From an uncultured Lachnospiraceae bacterium (GTDB lineage: Bacteria; Bacillota; Clostridia; Lachnospirales; Lachnospiraceae): 64,000 nucleotides of DNA. Position numbers and translations under genes: made by a program. This document shows positions 44,547 to 53,202 of this stretch, one piece after another. The stretch's first letter is position 1. Every line of letters begins with the position of its first letter. The notes beneath the pieces are model-generated. The model did no database searches and was not told the origin of the DNA. It saw only the letters and a program-made list of their open reading frames with translations. The stretch covers positions 8,223 through 72,222 of the forward strand of contig CAKRIL010000016.1 in NCBI GenBank assembly GCA_934343915.1. The letters run 5' to 3'.

Positions 44547-45458
44547 GTGAACAGAATAGAAGTGCTAATCAGAGATATTGTTCCGGAAGAGAATATATAT
44601 ATTAATGAGCCTATGAAGAACCATACCACATTCCGTATCGGCGGTCCGGCGGACATACTTGTCAAGCCTTCGGATATCAAGGAGATTAAGGATGTGTATA
44701 TGGCGTGCCGTGCTGAGAATGAGCCGTGCTATATTATCGGCAACGGAAGCAATGTACTTGTATCCGATGACGGAATAAGAGGTGTGGTAATCCTTCTGCT
44801 TGATAATTATGAAAGAATACGTGTTGAGGGTGATATAATCACCGCACAGGCGGGGGCAAGACTTTCTAAGATTGGTGCTGCGGCACTCAGAACATCACTC
44901 ACGGGCTTTGAATTTGCGTGCGGTATTCCGGGAACGCTCGGCGGGGCGTGCATCATGAATGCCGGGGCATACGGCGGAGAGATGAAGGATATTCTTTTGA
45001 GTGTTACAGCCATGGATAAGAATGGCGGTATAAGAGAGTATCAGCCGCATGAAATGCAGCTCGGATACAGAACAAGCCGCTTTTTAAAGGAAGGTCTTAT
45101 TGTACTTGAGGCAAAGCTTCAGCTTCAAAAGGGAAATATGAGCGAGATAGAAGCATATATGAAGGATTTGGCTGCAAGACGACGGGAAAAGCAGCCTCTT
45201 GAATATCCGAGTGCGGGAAGCACCTTCAAGCGCCCCGAAGGATATTTCGCCGGAAAGCTCATTATGGATGCGGGGCTCAGAGGATATTCGGTGGGAGATG
45301 CATGTGTATCTGAGAAGCACTGCGGCTTCGTTGTCAATAAGGGAGCAGCGACTGCGGAGGACGTATGTACTCTTATGAAGAATGTGTCCGCCAAGGTTAA
45401 GGAGAGCTTCGGGGTGGAATTAGAGCCTGAGGTACGAATAATTGGAAGAAATTTGTAG
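44547..45458 (+). CDS. murB: UDP-N-acetylmuramate dehydrogenase
   Basis: The 303-residue flavoenzyme reduces UDP-GlcNAc-enolpyruvate to UDP-MurNAc in peptidoglycan synthesis. Visible are the FAD-binding IIGNGSNVLVSDDG, the CGIPGTLGGACIMNAGAYGGE region, YRTSRF, and the catalytic-Ser context SAGSTFKRPEGYFAGKLI, plus a C-terminal Glu context LEPEVRIIG. The length and SAGSTFKRP motif fit type II MurB of Gram-positives. The start is a GTG with GGGAGG upstream. Confidence 0.95.
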   Translation: MNRIEVLIRDIVPEENIYINEPMKNHTTFRIGGPADILVKPSDIKEIKDVYMACRAENEPCYIIGNGSNVLVSDDGIRGVVILLLDNYERIRVEGDIITAQAGARLSKIGAAALRTSLTGFEFACGIPGTLGGACIMNAGAYGGEMKDILLSVTAMDKNGGIREYQPHEMQLGYRTSRFLKEGLIVLEAKLQLQKGNMSEIEAYMKDLAARRREKQPLEYPSAGSTFKRPEGYFAGKLIMDAGLRGYSVGDACVSEKHCGFVVNKGAATAEDVCTLMKNVSAKVKESFGVELEPEVRIIGRNL

Positions 45459-45499
45459 CATTATTTTGCAGCATATAAGATACCAGAGGATTTTTTTTG

Positions 45500-45528
45500 T
45501 TGACATATTCGGTATATGGATGTAACCT
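45500..45528 (+). promoter_or_regulatory. Promoter of rapZ
   Basis: TTGACA (45500-45505), 17 bases, TAACCT (45523-45528), about 60 bases before the rapZ start. It indicates that the rapZ-whiA-HPr-like unit can be expressed apart from murB. Confidence 0.6.
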
Positions 45529-45587
45529 AGACAGGTGTGGATATTTTACCCTTATATTGCTTATATGTGCGTCAGGAGGCGGGTAGA

Positions 45588-46460
45588 ATGAGAATTGTTA
45601 TCGTTACGGGAATGTCCGGAGCAGGCAAGAGCACAGTGCTCAAGATGTTTGAGGATATCGGATATTATTGTGTTGACAATATGCCGGTTGCACTGGTCGA
45701 GAAGTTCGTGGAGCTTGCAGTGGCAGGTAATTCAGAGTTCAAGAATATTGCACTTGGTGTGGATATAAGAAGCGGACAGGCATTCTCGGGCTTCGAGGAT
45801 GTGCTTGAGCGTATAAGCGATTCGGGTACGAAGTACGAGATTCTGTTTCTCGATTGTGCCGACTCCGTGCTTGTTAAGAGATACAAGGAGACAAGGCGCA
45901 GCCATCCGCTCGCGGAAGCTGACAGAGTGGACAAGGGAATAGCACTTGAGAGAAAGGCACTGGCTTTTCTTAAGCGTAAGTCAGATTATATTATTGACAC
46001 AAGCTCGCTGCTTACAAGGGAGCTTCGTCAGGAGATAGAGAAGATTTTTGTAAAGGATGAGAAGTACAATAATCTTTTTGTGACAATCCTGTCATTCGGG
46101 TTTAAGTATGGAATACCGGCGGATGCGGACCTGGTGTTCGATGTGAGGTTCCTTCCGAATCCGTATTATGTGGATGAGTTGAAGGCTCTTACGGGAAATG
46201 ACAAGCCGATACAGGATTATGTGCTTGGCTGCCCGCAGGCAGGTGAGTTTTTGGACAAGCTTGAGGATATGATTAATTTCCTCATACCTAATTATGTTTT
46301 GGAGGGCAAGAACAGTCTTGTGATTGCGATAGGCTGTACGGGTGGAAAGCACCGCTCGGTTACCCTTGCCAATGAGTTATACAAGAGGCTGTCCGATAAG
46401 GATTACGGTATCAAGATAGAGCACCGTGATATTATGCTGGACACATTAAGAAAAAAATAA
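45588..46460 (+). CDS. rapZ: RapZ/YvcJ-family nucleotide-binding protein
   Basis: From ATG 45588 (AGGAGG upstream) the protein has 290 residues. The P-loop GMSGAGKST lies at residues 7-15, and the C-terminal domain has the family motif GCTGGKHRSV. In E. coli RapZ guides GlmZ RNA to RNase E and senses glucosamine-6-phosphate; in Bacillus YvcJ is a GTPase linked to competence. The role here is likely regulatory. An ATG 51 bases upstream is in frame but lies just past the promoter without a good ribosome site. Confidence 0.93.
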   Translation: MRIVIVTGMSGAGKSTVLKMFEDIGYYCVDNMPVALVEKFVELAVAGNSEFKNIALGVDIRSGQAFSGFEDVLERISDSGTKYEILFLDCADSVLVKRYKETRRSHPLAEADRVDKGIALERKALAFLKRKSDYIIDTSSLLTRELRQEIEKIFVKDEKYNNLFVTILSFGFKYGIPADADLVFDVRFLPNPYYVDELKALTGNDKPIQDYVLGCPQAGEFLDKLEDMINFLIPNYVLEGKNSLVIAIGCTGGKHRSVTLANELYKRLSDKDYGIKIEHRDIMLDTLRKK

Positions 46461-46493
46461 GCTTATGTACATGGGCGGATGGGATGGGTGCCG

Positions 46494-47444
46494 ATGTCAT
46501 TTTCCGGTGAAGTTAAAGAGGAACTGGCTGAGTATACAGTGGAGGCGAGGCACTGCCTTATAGCGGAGCTGTCTGCTATGCTCAGTATGGGTTCAAGAGT
46601 AAAAAAAGAAGGTGGCGGATACATAATCGTATTCAATACCGAGAATATAGCACTTGCAAGAAAAATTGAAAAATATATACATGACGGCTTCAGTTACTCA
46701 CCGCAGATATGTGTGCGATGCGGCGGACATGGAGCGCACAGTCATATATATACTGTAAGAGTGGATGAACCTTCAGCAGCGGAGCAGATTTTGATGGCGA
46801 CCAAGCTGATGACAAGGGATGAGGCACCGTCAGAGGATCTGCTTCCAAAGAATTTTATGGCGGTCAAGAATGATTGCTGCCGCCGTGCTTTTATAAGAGG
46901 TGCGTTTCTGACCTCGGGAAGCATGAGTGACCCTGAGAAGTTCTATCACTTTGAGCTGGTGTGTCAGACTGAGAGAAAGGCTGAGTTCATACAGTCGATT
47001 CTTACAGGCTTTTCATTCGATGCGAGAATAGTGCAGCGCAAGAAATATTATGTTGTATATATTAAAGAAGGTGAGCAGATTGTTGACCTGCTTAATATAA
47101 TGATGGCTCACCGCGCACTTCTTAATCTTGAGAATGTGCGGATATTGAAGGAAGTACGCAATTCCGTCAACAGACAGGTTAATTGTGAGACCGCTAATCT
47201 TAACCGAACGGTTTCGGCGGCGGTTAAACAGCTTGATGATATCAATTATATCCGTGATACGGTAGGGCTTGACAGTCTGAGCGAGAGCCTTATGGAGATT
47301 GCGGTGCTGAGGGCGGAGAATACGGAGGTCTCACTTAAGGAATTAGGTCAGATGCTCACACCGCCTGTCGGAAAATCGGGAGTTAATCACCGTCTCAGAA
47401 AAATAAGCGAGATAGCAGATGAACTGAGACAGAATAAAATATAA
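46494..47444 (+). CDS. whiA: DNA-binding protein WhiA
   Basis: From ATG 46494 the protein has 316 residues. The N-terminal half is a degenerate LAGLIDADG homing-endonuclease-like fold (SFSGEVKEELAEY, RAFIRGAFLTSGSMSDPEKFYHFE). The C-terminal half is the WhiA helix-turn-helix (LKELGQMLTPPVGKSGVNHRLRKI). WhiA controls sporulation in Streptomyces and affects cell division and lipid composition in Bacillus. It lies 33 bases after rapZ. The yvcK gene that normally sits between rapZ and whiA is absent. Confidence 0.94.
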   Translation: MSFSGEVKEELAEYTVEARHCLIAELSAMLSMGSRVKKEGGGYIIVFNTENIALARKIEKYIHDGFSYSPQICVRCGGHGAHSHIYTVRVDEPSAAEQILMATKLMTRDEAPSEDLLPKNFMAVKNDCCRRAFIRGAFLTSGSMSDPEKFYHFELVCQTERKAEFIQSILTGFSFDARIVQRKKYYVVYIKEGEQIVDLLNIMMAHRALLNLENVRILKEVRNSVNRQVNCETANLNRTVSAAVKQLDDINYIRDTVGLDSLSESLMEIAVLRAENTEVSLKELGQMLTPPVGKSGVNHRLRKISEIADELRQNKI

Positions 47445-47465
47445 AAAGATATGGAGAGTAGTATC

Positions 47466-47723
47466 ATGGTTCAGAAGAATATCAAGATTCAGATTCCTAC
47501 CGGACTCGAGGCAAGACCGGTAGCAGTGCTTGTACAGATTGCAAGCAAGTATGAGAGCTCTATTTTTATTGAGTCCGGTACAAAGAGAGTTAATGCAAAG
47601 AGCATTATGGGTATGATGGCGTTAGGACTTGAAGCCGATGAGGAAATCACTGTGATTGCCGAGGGCAAGGATGAAGAGGAAGCTGTTAAGGGCATTGAGG
47701 AATTCATCACGTCAGCAAAATAG
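47466..47723 (+). CDS. Crh-like HPr paralogue with Glu15 in place of His15
   Basis: The 85-residue protein is the same length as Bacillus Crh and begins MVQKNIKIQIPTG. The PTS phospho-His motif GLHARP reads GLEARP here, so residue 15 is Glu and cannot accept phosphate from enzyme I. The regulatory serine is kept at position 46 (VNAKSIMGMM). Crh of Bacillus has Gln at the same place and acts with CcpA after HprK phosphorylates Ser46. The position directly after whiA matches the Bacillus order. ATG 47466 has GGAG upstream; an ATG at 47451 does not. A separate true HPr should exist elsewhere in the genome. Confidence 0.88.
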   Translation: MVQKNIKIQIPTGLEARPVAVLVQIASKYESSIFIESGTKRVNAKSIMGMMALGLEADEEITVIAEGKDEEEAVKGIEEFITSAK

Positions 47724-47749
47724 AATAAGATAATGTTGACTTGTAAAAG

Positions 47750-47776
47750 CTCCCCGGATATGTCTGAGGAGTTTTT
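47750..47776 (+). terminator. Terminator after the HPr-like gene
   Basis: CTCCCCGGA (47750-47758) pairs with TCTGAGGAG (47763-47771) with one mismatch and one G-U pair and a four-base loop, followed by TTTTT. Confidence 0.75.
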
Positions 47777-47812
47777 GCGTTTATTTAGTCTGTCTACGGG
47801 GTAGAAATTAAG

Positions 47813-50800
47813 ATGAATTTTACACATTTACATGTGCATACGGAATACAGTCTGCTTGATGGCTCAAGCAAGATAAAAGAACTTCCTGCAAGAGCTAAAG
47901 AGCTTGGAATGGACAGCCTTGCAATCACCGACCATGGTGTAATGTACGGAGTTATTGACTTTTACCGCGCCTGTAAAGCTGTCGGGATTAAGCCAATTAT
48001 AGGCTGTGAGGTATATGTGGCACCGGGCTCGAGATTCGATAAGGAAGCAGTCGGACAGGGGGATGACAGATACTATCATCTTGTGCTGCTTGCCGAGAAT
48101 AATACGGGATATTCCAACCTCATGAAGATAGTTTCAAGAGGCTTCACAGAGGGCTTTTACTATAAGCCGAGAGTGGATTATGAGGTGCTTACCGAGTATC
48201 ATGAGGGAATAATAGCACTCAGTGCGTGTCTTGCCGGTGAGGTCGCGAGAGACATAACAAGGAATAACTACGAGGAAGCCAAGAAGGCGGCTCTTCACTA
48301 TCAGGAGATATTCGGAAAGGATAATTTTTTCCTTGAGCTTCAGGATCACGGGATTCCGGCGCAGAGACTTGTCAATCAGGAGCTTATGAGAATGAGCCGT
48401 GAGACAGGTATTGAGCTTGTATGCACGAACGATATACATTATACATATGCCGAGGATGCGGAAGCTCACGACCTTTTGCTGTGTCTTCAGACGGGCAAGA
48501 AGGTGACAGACGAGGACAGAATGCGCTACGAGGGCGGACAGTATTACTGCAAGTCACCCGAGGAGATGGCGCAGCTGTTCCCGTATGCACCGCAGGCATT
48601 GGAAAACACTTATAAAATTGCACAAAGATGTGAGGTCGAGATTGAGTTCGGTAAGACCAAGCTTCCTAAGTATGAAGTACCCGAAGGGTATGATTCATGG
48701 ACATATCTTCTCCATCTTTGCAATGAAGGTCTTGTAAAAAGATACGGTGATGAAGCTGAGACACACAGGGAGCGCCTTGACTATGAGCTTGGCGTAATCA
48801 AGCGCATGGGATATGTGGATTACTTCCTTATCGTGTGGGATTTTATCAATTATGCCAAGCAGAACGGCATAGCGGTAGGTCCGGGAAGAGGTTCGGGAGC
48901 CGGAAGTATTGTGGCATATTCGCTTTCCATAACGGATATTGACCCGATAAGGTATAATCTTCTTTTTGAGCGTTTCTTAAATCCGGAGCGAGTATCAATG
49001 CCGGATATCGACGTGGATTTCTGCTTTGAACGCCGTCAGGAGGTTATCGATTATGTCGTAAGAAAATACGGCAAGGATAAGGTCGTCCAGATAGTGACCT
49101 TCGGTACGCTCGCGGCAAAGGCGGTTATAAGGGATGTCGGAAGAGTTCTCGATATGCCTTATGCGGATGTCGACAGGGTAGCGAAGCTTGTGCCGAATGA
49201 GCTTGGAATCACGCTTGATAAGGCGCTTAAGGAAAGCCAGGACTTCAAGGCAATGTATGAGTCCGATGAGTCGGTCAAACATCTTATAGATATGGCTAGA
49301 AGACTTGAAGGACTTCCGCGCAACACTTCAATGCATGCGGCAGGAGTTGTAATCTGCCAGAAGGCAGCGGATGAGTTCGTTCCGCTCTCAAGGGGCGGCG
49401 ACGGAACAATCACGACACAGTACACCATGACGACACTTGAGGAGCTGGGACTTCTTAAGATGGATTTCTTAGGGCTCAGAACCCTCACGGTCATACAGGA
49501 TGCGGAGAGACTTGTCAATAAGGCACAGCCGGGAACGCTTGACATGGACAAGATAGACTACAATGACCAGAATGTAATGGAACTTATCGGTTCCGGACAT
49601 ACGGAGGGAATATTCCAGCTTGAAAGTGCCGGAATGAAGAACTTCATGAAGGAGCTTAAGCCGAAGAGCCTTGAGGATATCACGGCGGGAATATCACTCT
49701 ACCGACCGGGCCCTATGGACTTCATACCGAAGTATATAAAGGGAAAGAACAATCCGAATGAGATTGTATATGAATGTCCTCAGCTTGAGAGCATACTGAG
49801 CACGACTTACGGCTGTATCGTGTATCAGGAACAGGTTATGCAGATAGTGCGTGATCTTGCAGGCTATACACTTGGACGAAGCGACCTTGTGCGCCGTGCC
49901 ATGTCCAAGAAGAAAGCCTCCGTCATGGAGAAGGAGCGTCAGAACTTCATATACGGCAACGCTGAGGAGGGGGTTCCGGGCTGTATTGCCAACGGAATAC
50001 CGGAACAGACAGCTAAGGTCATATATGATAATATGACCGACTTTGCAAAGTACGCGTTCAATAAGTCACATGCGGCATGCTATGCCGTTGTATCATACAG
50101 AACAGCGTATCTTAAATGCTATTATCCGAAAGAGTTCTTTGCGGCGCTCATGACAAGTGTTCTTGCCAATAACGCCAAGGTGGCTGAATATGCATATACA
50201 TGCAGACAGATGGGAATAGAGATTCTTCCGCCTGATATTAACGAGGGCGAGGGCAATTTCTCAGTTACGGAAAAAGGTATCAGATATGGCATGTCAGCAT
50301 TAAAGAGCATAGGAAAGCCTATCATTGATGCGATTATTCAGGAGAGGGAGGCTAACGGAAAATTCACCGATTTGGAGAATTTTATAAGCCGTCTTTCAGG
50401 AAAGGAAGTCAACAAGAGAACTCTTGAGAGCTTCATCAAGTCAGGAGCCTTCGACTGCTTCAACATCAACAGACATCAGATGATGCTTGTATATTCGGAT
50501 ATAGTTGATAATATAAGCAATGAGAGGAAGAGCAATATAGCGGGGCAGATGTCGCTGTTTGACATGTTCGAGGAAAAGCATGACAAGGTGAATGTGCCTA
50601 ATGTTCCCGAATATGACAAGGAGGAGCTTCTTGCATACGAGAAGGAGGTTCTCGGCGTATATGTAAGCGGTCATCCTATGGACGATTATGAGGTTCTGTG
50701 GCGAAAGCACATAACGAATGTAAGCGCAGACTTCATCAACGAGGAGGACAATCCGCCTAAGGTCATGGAGGGTCAGAAGGCGACGATAGGCGGCATCATT

Positions 50801-51253
50801 ACGGGAAAGACCGTTAAGAATACAAAGAGCGGAAAAATGATGGCGTTCATAACGGTTGAGGATGTGTTCGGTGCGGTTGAGGTTCTCGTATTTCCGCGTG
50901 ACTATGAGAAATACAGAGCACAGGCGGTTGAGGACAACAAGGTCTTTGTCACCGGGCGCGTGAACATCAACGAGGAGGAGAACGGAAAGCTTGTGTGCGA
51001 GAGCATCACGGCATTTGAGGATGTTCCCAAGGTGTGCTGGATACAGTTTGCAAACAAGCAGGAATACCTTGATGCACAGCAGGAGCTTGACAGGATAATA
51101 GCCTCATCGGACGGCAACGATACCGTGACCATATACTGCCGCGAGGAGAAGCAGAGGAAGGTGCTTCCTAAGAGCCAGACAATACAGGCTCAGGGAGATA
51201 CCTTAAGACTTCTTATTGACAGGTTTGGACAGGATAACGTAAAAGTGGTATAA
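47813..51253 (+). CDS. dnaE: DNA polymerase III alpha subunit, DnaE type
   Basis: The 1146-residue polymerase has an N-terminal PHP domain (HLHVHTEYSLLDGSSK, AITDHGVMYG) with its metal ligands kept. The catalytic palm shows GPGRGSGAGSIVAYSL and MPDIDVDFCFERRQEVIDYV, which hold the three acidic residues. Helix-hairpin-helix and OB-fold parts follow (EVLVFPRDYEKYR). It is the DnaE form, not PolC. In Clostridia it cooperates with PolC in replication or repair synthesis. It is full length; only a weak ribosome site is seen before the ATG. Confidence 0.97.
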   Translation: MNFTHLHVHTEYSLLDGSSKIKELPARAKELGMDSLAITDHGVMYGVIDFYRACKAVGIKPIIGCEVYVAPGSRFDKEAVGQGDDRYYHLVLLAENNTGYSNLMKIVSRGFTEGFYYKPRVDYEVLTEYHEGIIALSACLAGEVARDITRNNYEEAKKAALHYQEIFGKDNFFLELQDHGIPAQRLVNQELMRMSRETGIELVCTNDIHYTYAEDAEAHDLLLCLQTGKKVTDEDRMRYEGGQYYCKSPEEMAQLFPYAPQALENTYKIAQRCEVEIEFGKTKLPKYEVPEGYDSWTYLLHLCNEGLVKRYGDEAETHRERLDYELGVIKRMGYVDYFLIVWDFINYAKQNGIAVGPGRGSGAGSIVAYSLSITDIDPIRYNLLFERFLNPERVSMPDIDVDFCFERRQEVIDYVVRKYGKDKVVQIVTFGTLAAKAVIRDVGRVLDMPYADVDRVAKLVPNELGITLDKALKESQDFKAMYESDESVKHLIDMARRLEGLPRNTSMHAAGVVICQKAADEFVPLSRGGDGTITTQYTMTTLEELGLLKMDFLGLRTLTVIQDAERLVNKAQPGTLDMDKIDYNDQNVMELIGSGHTEGIFQLESAGMKNFMKELKPKSLEDITAGISLYRPGPMDFIPKYIKGKNNPNEIVYECPQLESILSTTYGCIVYQEQVMQIVRDLAGYTLGRSDLVRRAMSKKKASVMEKERQNFIYGNAEEGVPGCIANGIPEQTAKVIYDNMTDFAKYAFNKSHAACYAVVSYRTAYLKCYYPKEFFAALMTSVLANNAKVAEYAYTCRQMGIEILPPDINEGEGNFSVTEKGIRYGMSALKSIGKPIIDAIIQEREANGKFTDLENFISRLSGKEVNKRTLESFIKSGAFDCFNINRHQMMLVYSDIVDNISNERKSNIAGQMSLFDMFEEKHDKVNVPNVPEYDKEELLAYEKEVLGVYVSGHPMDDYEVLWRKHITNVSADFINEEDNPPKVMEGQKATIGGIITGKTVKNTKSGKMMAFITVEDVFGAVEVLVFPRDYEKYRAQAVEDNKVFVTGRVNINEEENGKLVCESITAFEDVPKVCWIQFANKQEYLDAQQELDRIIASSDGNDTVTIYCREEKQRKVLPKSQTIQAQGDTLRLLIDRFGQDNVKVV

Positions 51254-51277
51254 GTTTGAAAAAAACAAATTATACTA

Positions 51278-51306
51278 TTGAAAATAATCCGATTTAGGTA
51301 TATTAT
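51278..51306 (+). promoter_or_regulatory. Promoter of pfkA
   Basis: TTGAAA (51278-51283), 17 bases, TATTAT (51301-51306). It covers an in-frame TTG start at 51278 and so supports the ATG at 51356 as the true start. Confidence 0.6.
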
Positions 51307-51355
51307 AAGAAAAACTGAGTTTGTTAAATTTTTCACTGGTAGAACGGAGGATATT

Positions 51356-52330
51356 ATGGCTAAGGAAATTAAGACAATTGGTGTACTTACCAGCGGCGGA
51401 GATGCCCCGGGAATGAATGCTGCGATTCGTGCGGTTGTCCGTACTGCTATCGCAAAGGGACTTAAGGTTAAGGGTATTTTGAAGGGATATAACGGTCTTC
51501 TCAATGAAGAGATAATTGATATGGATGCACTCAGCGTAGCTGATATTATTCACAGAGGAGGTACAATTCTCTACACGGCAAGATGCCTTGAGTTCATCAC
51601 TCCTGAGGGTCAGCAGAAGGCTGCCGACATATGCAAGAAGCATGGAATAGACGGTCTTATCGTTATCGGCGGTGACGGTTCCTTCAGAGGAGCACAGAAG
51701 CTTGCCGCACTCGGAATTAACACAATCGGTGTTCCGGGAACGATTGACCTTGATATTGCATGTACCGATTATACTATCGGATTTGATACGGCAATCAACA
51801 CCGCAATGGAGGCAATCGATAAGATAAGAGATACCTCAACATCACATGAGAGATGCAGTATCATCGAGGTTATGGGACGTAATGCAGGATACATTGCATT
51901 ATGGTGCGGTATCGCTAACGGAGCAGAGGACATTCTTCTTCCTGAGCGCTATAATAATGATGAGCAGGCTCTTATCAACAGCATTATCAATAACCGTAAG
52001 AAGGGCAAGAGACATCACATCATCATCAATGCCGAGGGAATCGGTCATTCAACCAGTATGGCAAGAAGAATCGAGGCTGCAACAGGTATTGAGACAAGGG
52101 CTACAATCCTTGGTCATATGCAGCGTGGAGGAAGCCCTACATGTAAGGACAGAATGTATGCTTCAATTATGGGAGCTTATGCTGTTGACTGCCTTATTGC
52201 AGGAAAGAGCAAGAGAGTAGTAGCACATGCACATGGTGAATTTGTTGATTACGATATTGATGAGGCACTTGCGATGAAGAAGGATATCGACGAGTACCAG
52301 TACACAATCAGCAGAAATCTCGCCAGATAA
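51356..52330 (+). CDS. pfkA: 6-phosphofructokinase, ATP-dependent
   Basis: From ATG 51356 (CGGAGG upstream) the enzyme has 324 residues, the standard bacterial length. It phosphorylates fructose-6-phosphate to the 1,6-bisphosphate. TSGGDAPGMNAAIRAV is the nucleotide-binding start. GGDGSFRGA has Gly after GGD, the mark of ATP-dependent rather than pyrophosphate-dependent enzymes. PGTIDLDIACTDYTIGFDTA carries the catalytic Asp residues. Bisphosphate made here is the HprK activator, so this enzyme and HprK are linked metabolically. Confidence 0.96.
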   Translation: MAKEIKTIGVLTSGGDAPGMNAAIRAVVRTAIAKGLKVKGILKGYNGLLNEEIIDMDALSVADIIHRGGTILYTARCLEFITPEGQQKAADICKKHGIDGLIVIGGDGSFRGAQKLAALGINTIGVPGTIDLDIACTDYTIGFDTAINTAMEAIDKIRDTSTSHERCSIIEVMGRNAGYIALWCGIANGAEDILLPERYNNDEQALINSIINNRKKGKRHHIIINAEGIGHSTSMARRIEAATGIETRATILGHMQRGGSPTCKDRMYASIMGAYAVDCLIAGKSKRVVAHAHGEFVDYDIDEALAMKKDIDEYQYTISRNLAR

Positions 52331-52353
52331 CAGCTTAAGATAAGGAAAAGGCA

Positions 52354-53124
52354 ATGATTACAAGTACATCCAATTCACAGATAAAGAATGTAATTAACCT
52401 CATCAAAAAGTCTAAGGACCGCAAGGCCCAAGGACTTTTTGTTGTTGAGGGGAAGAGAATATTTGAGGAGACACCGAAGGACAGAATTGAGAGCCTGTAT
52501 GTGTCGGAGAACTTTGAGAAGGAGAATAAAAGCATTCTGAAGGGGTATAAATATGAGCCGGTATCGGACGAGGTGTTCTCACATATGTCGGATACAAAGA
52601 CACCGCAGGGGGTAATGGCACTTGTTAAGATGGAGGAGCATTCCGTTGAAGATATGCTCACGACGCCTAACCCGCTTATCATGCTTCTTGAAAATATTCA
52701 GGACCCGGGAAATCTCGGGACAATAATAAGAACCGCGGAAGGAGCGGGCGTTGACGGAATTATCATGACATCAGGAACGGTTGACATATATAATCCCAAG
52801 GTAATACGTTCAACGATGGGTGCCATGTATAGAATGAAGTATGCATATGTTGATAAGCTTGGTGATACCGTCAGGCTGTTAAAGGACAGGGGAATCACCA
52901 CATATGCGGCACATCTTGACGGAGCGGTGGACTATGTTGAATGTGATTATACAACAGGAACAGCGTTCTTTATAGGCAATGAGGGCAACGGACTTACGGA
53001 TGCCGCAACTGCGCTTGCCGACAGGAAGATTATCATTCCGATGAAGGGCAGTCTTGAGTCGCTCAATGCGGCAGTCAGCAGCGCCATACTCATGTACGAG
53101 GCGGCAAGACAGAGAAGGGGTTGA
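52354..53124 (+). CDS. TrmH/SpoU-family RNA 2'-O-methyltransferase
   Basis: The 256-residue protein has an N-terminal substrate-binding domain (ITSTSNSQIKNVINLIKKSKDRK). A SPOUT methyltransferase domain follows, with the three SpoU motifs NPGNLGTIIRTAEGAG, IGNEGNGLTD and IPMKGSLESLNAAVSSAILMYE, which form the knotted SAM site. The target is probably a ribose in rRNA or tRNA, but family members differ and the exact site cannot be told. It starts 24 bases after pfkA and may be co-transcribed with it. Confidence 0.9.
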   Translation: MITSTSNSQIKNVINLIKKSKDRKAQGLFVVEGKRIFEETPKDRIESLYVSENFEKENKSILKGYKYEPVSDEVFSHMSDTKTPQGVMALVKMEEHSVEDMLTTPNPLIMLLENIQDPGNLGTIIRTAEGAGVDGIIMTSGTVDIYNPKVIRSTMGAMYRMKYAYVDKLGDTVRLLKDRGITTYAAHLDGAVDYVECDYTTGTAFFIGNEGNGLTDAATALADRKIIIPMKGSLESLNAAVSSAILMYEAARQRRG

Positions 53125-53149
53125 CAATTTTTATATTAATTGTTACAAT
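53121..53149 (+). promoter_or_regulatory. Promoter of the SleB-type hydrolase gene
   Basis: TTGACA (53121-53126), 17 bases, TACAAT (53144-53149): a near-consensus sigma-A promoter whose -35 overlaps the stop of the upstream gene. Confidence 0.7.
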
Positions 53150-53154
53150 AAGGC

Positions 53155-53181
53155 GTAACATTTCTTAACAATTTTGTAACA
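53155..53181 (+). promoter_or_regulatory. Three GTAACA-like direct repeats downstream of the hydrolase promoter
   Basis: GTAACA (53155), TTAACA (53165) and GTAACA (53176) repeat at 10 and 11 bases, like the repeats before the MBOAT gene. They lie between the -10 and the start codon, so a bound OmpR-type regulator would more likely repress than activate from this promoter. Confidence 0.5.
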
Positions 53182-53202
53182 ATTTATATGGAGATTTGAA
53201 AA

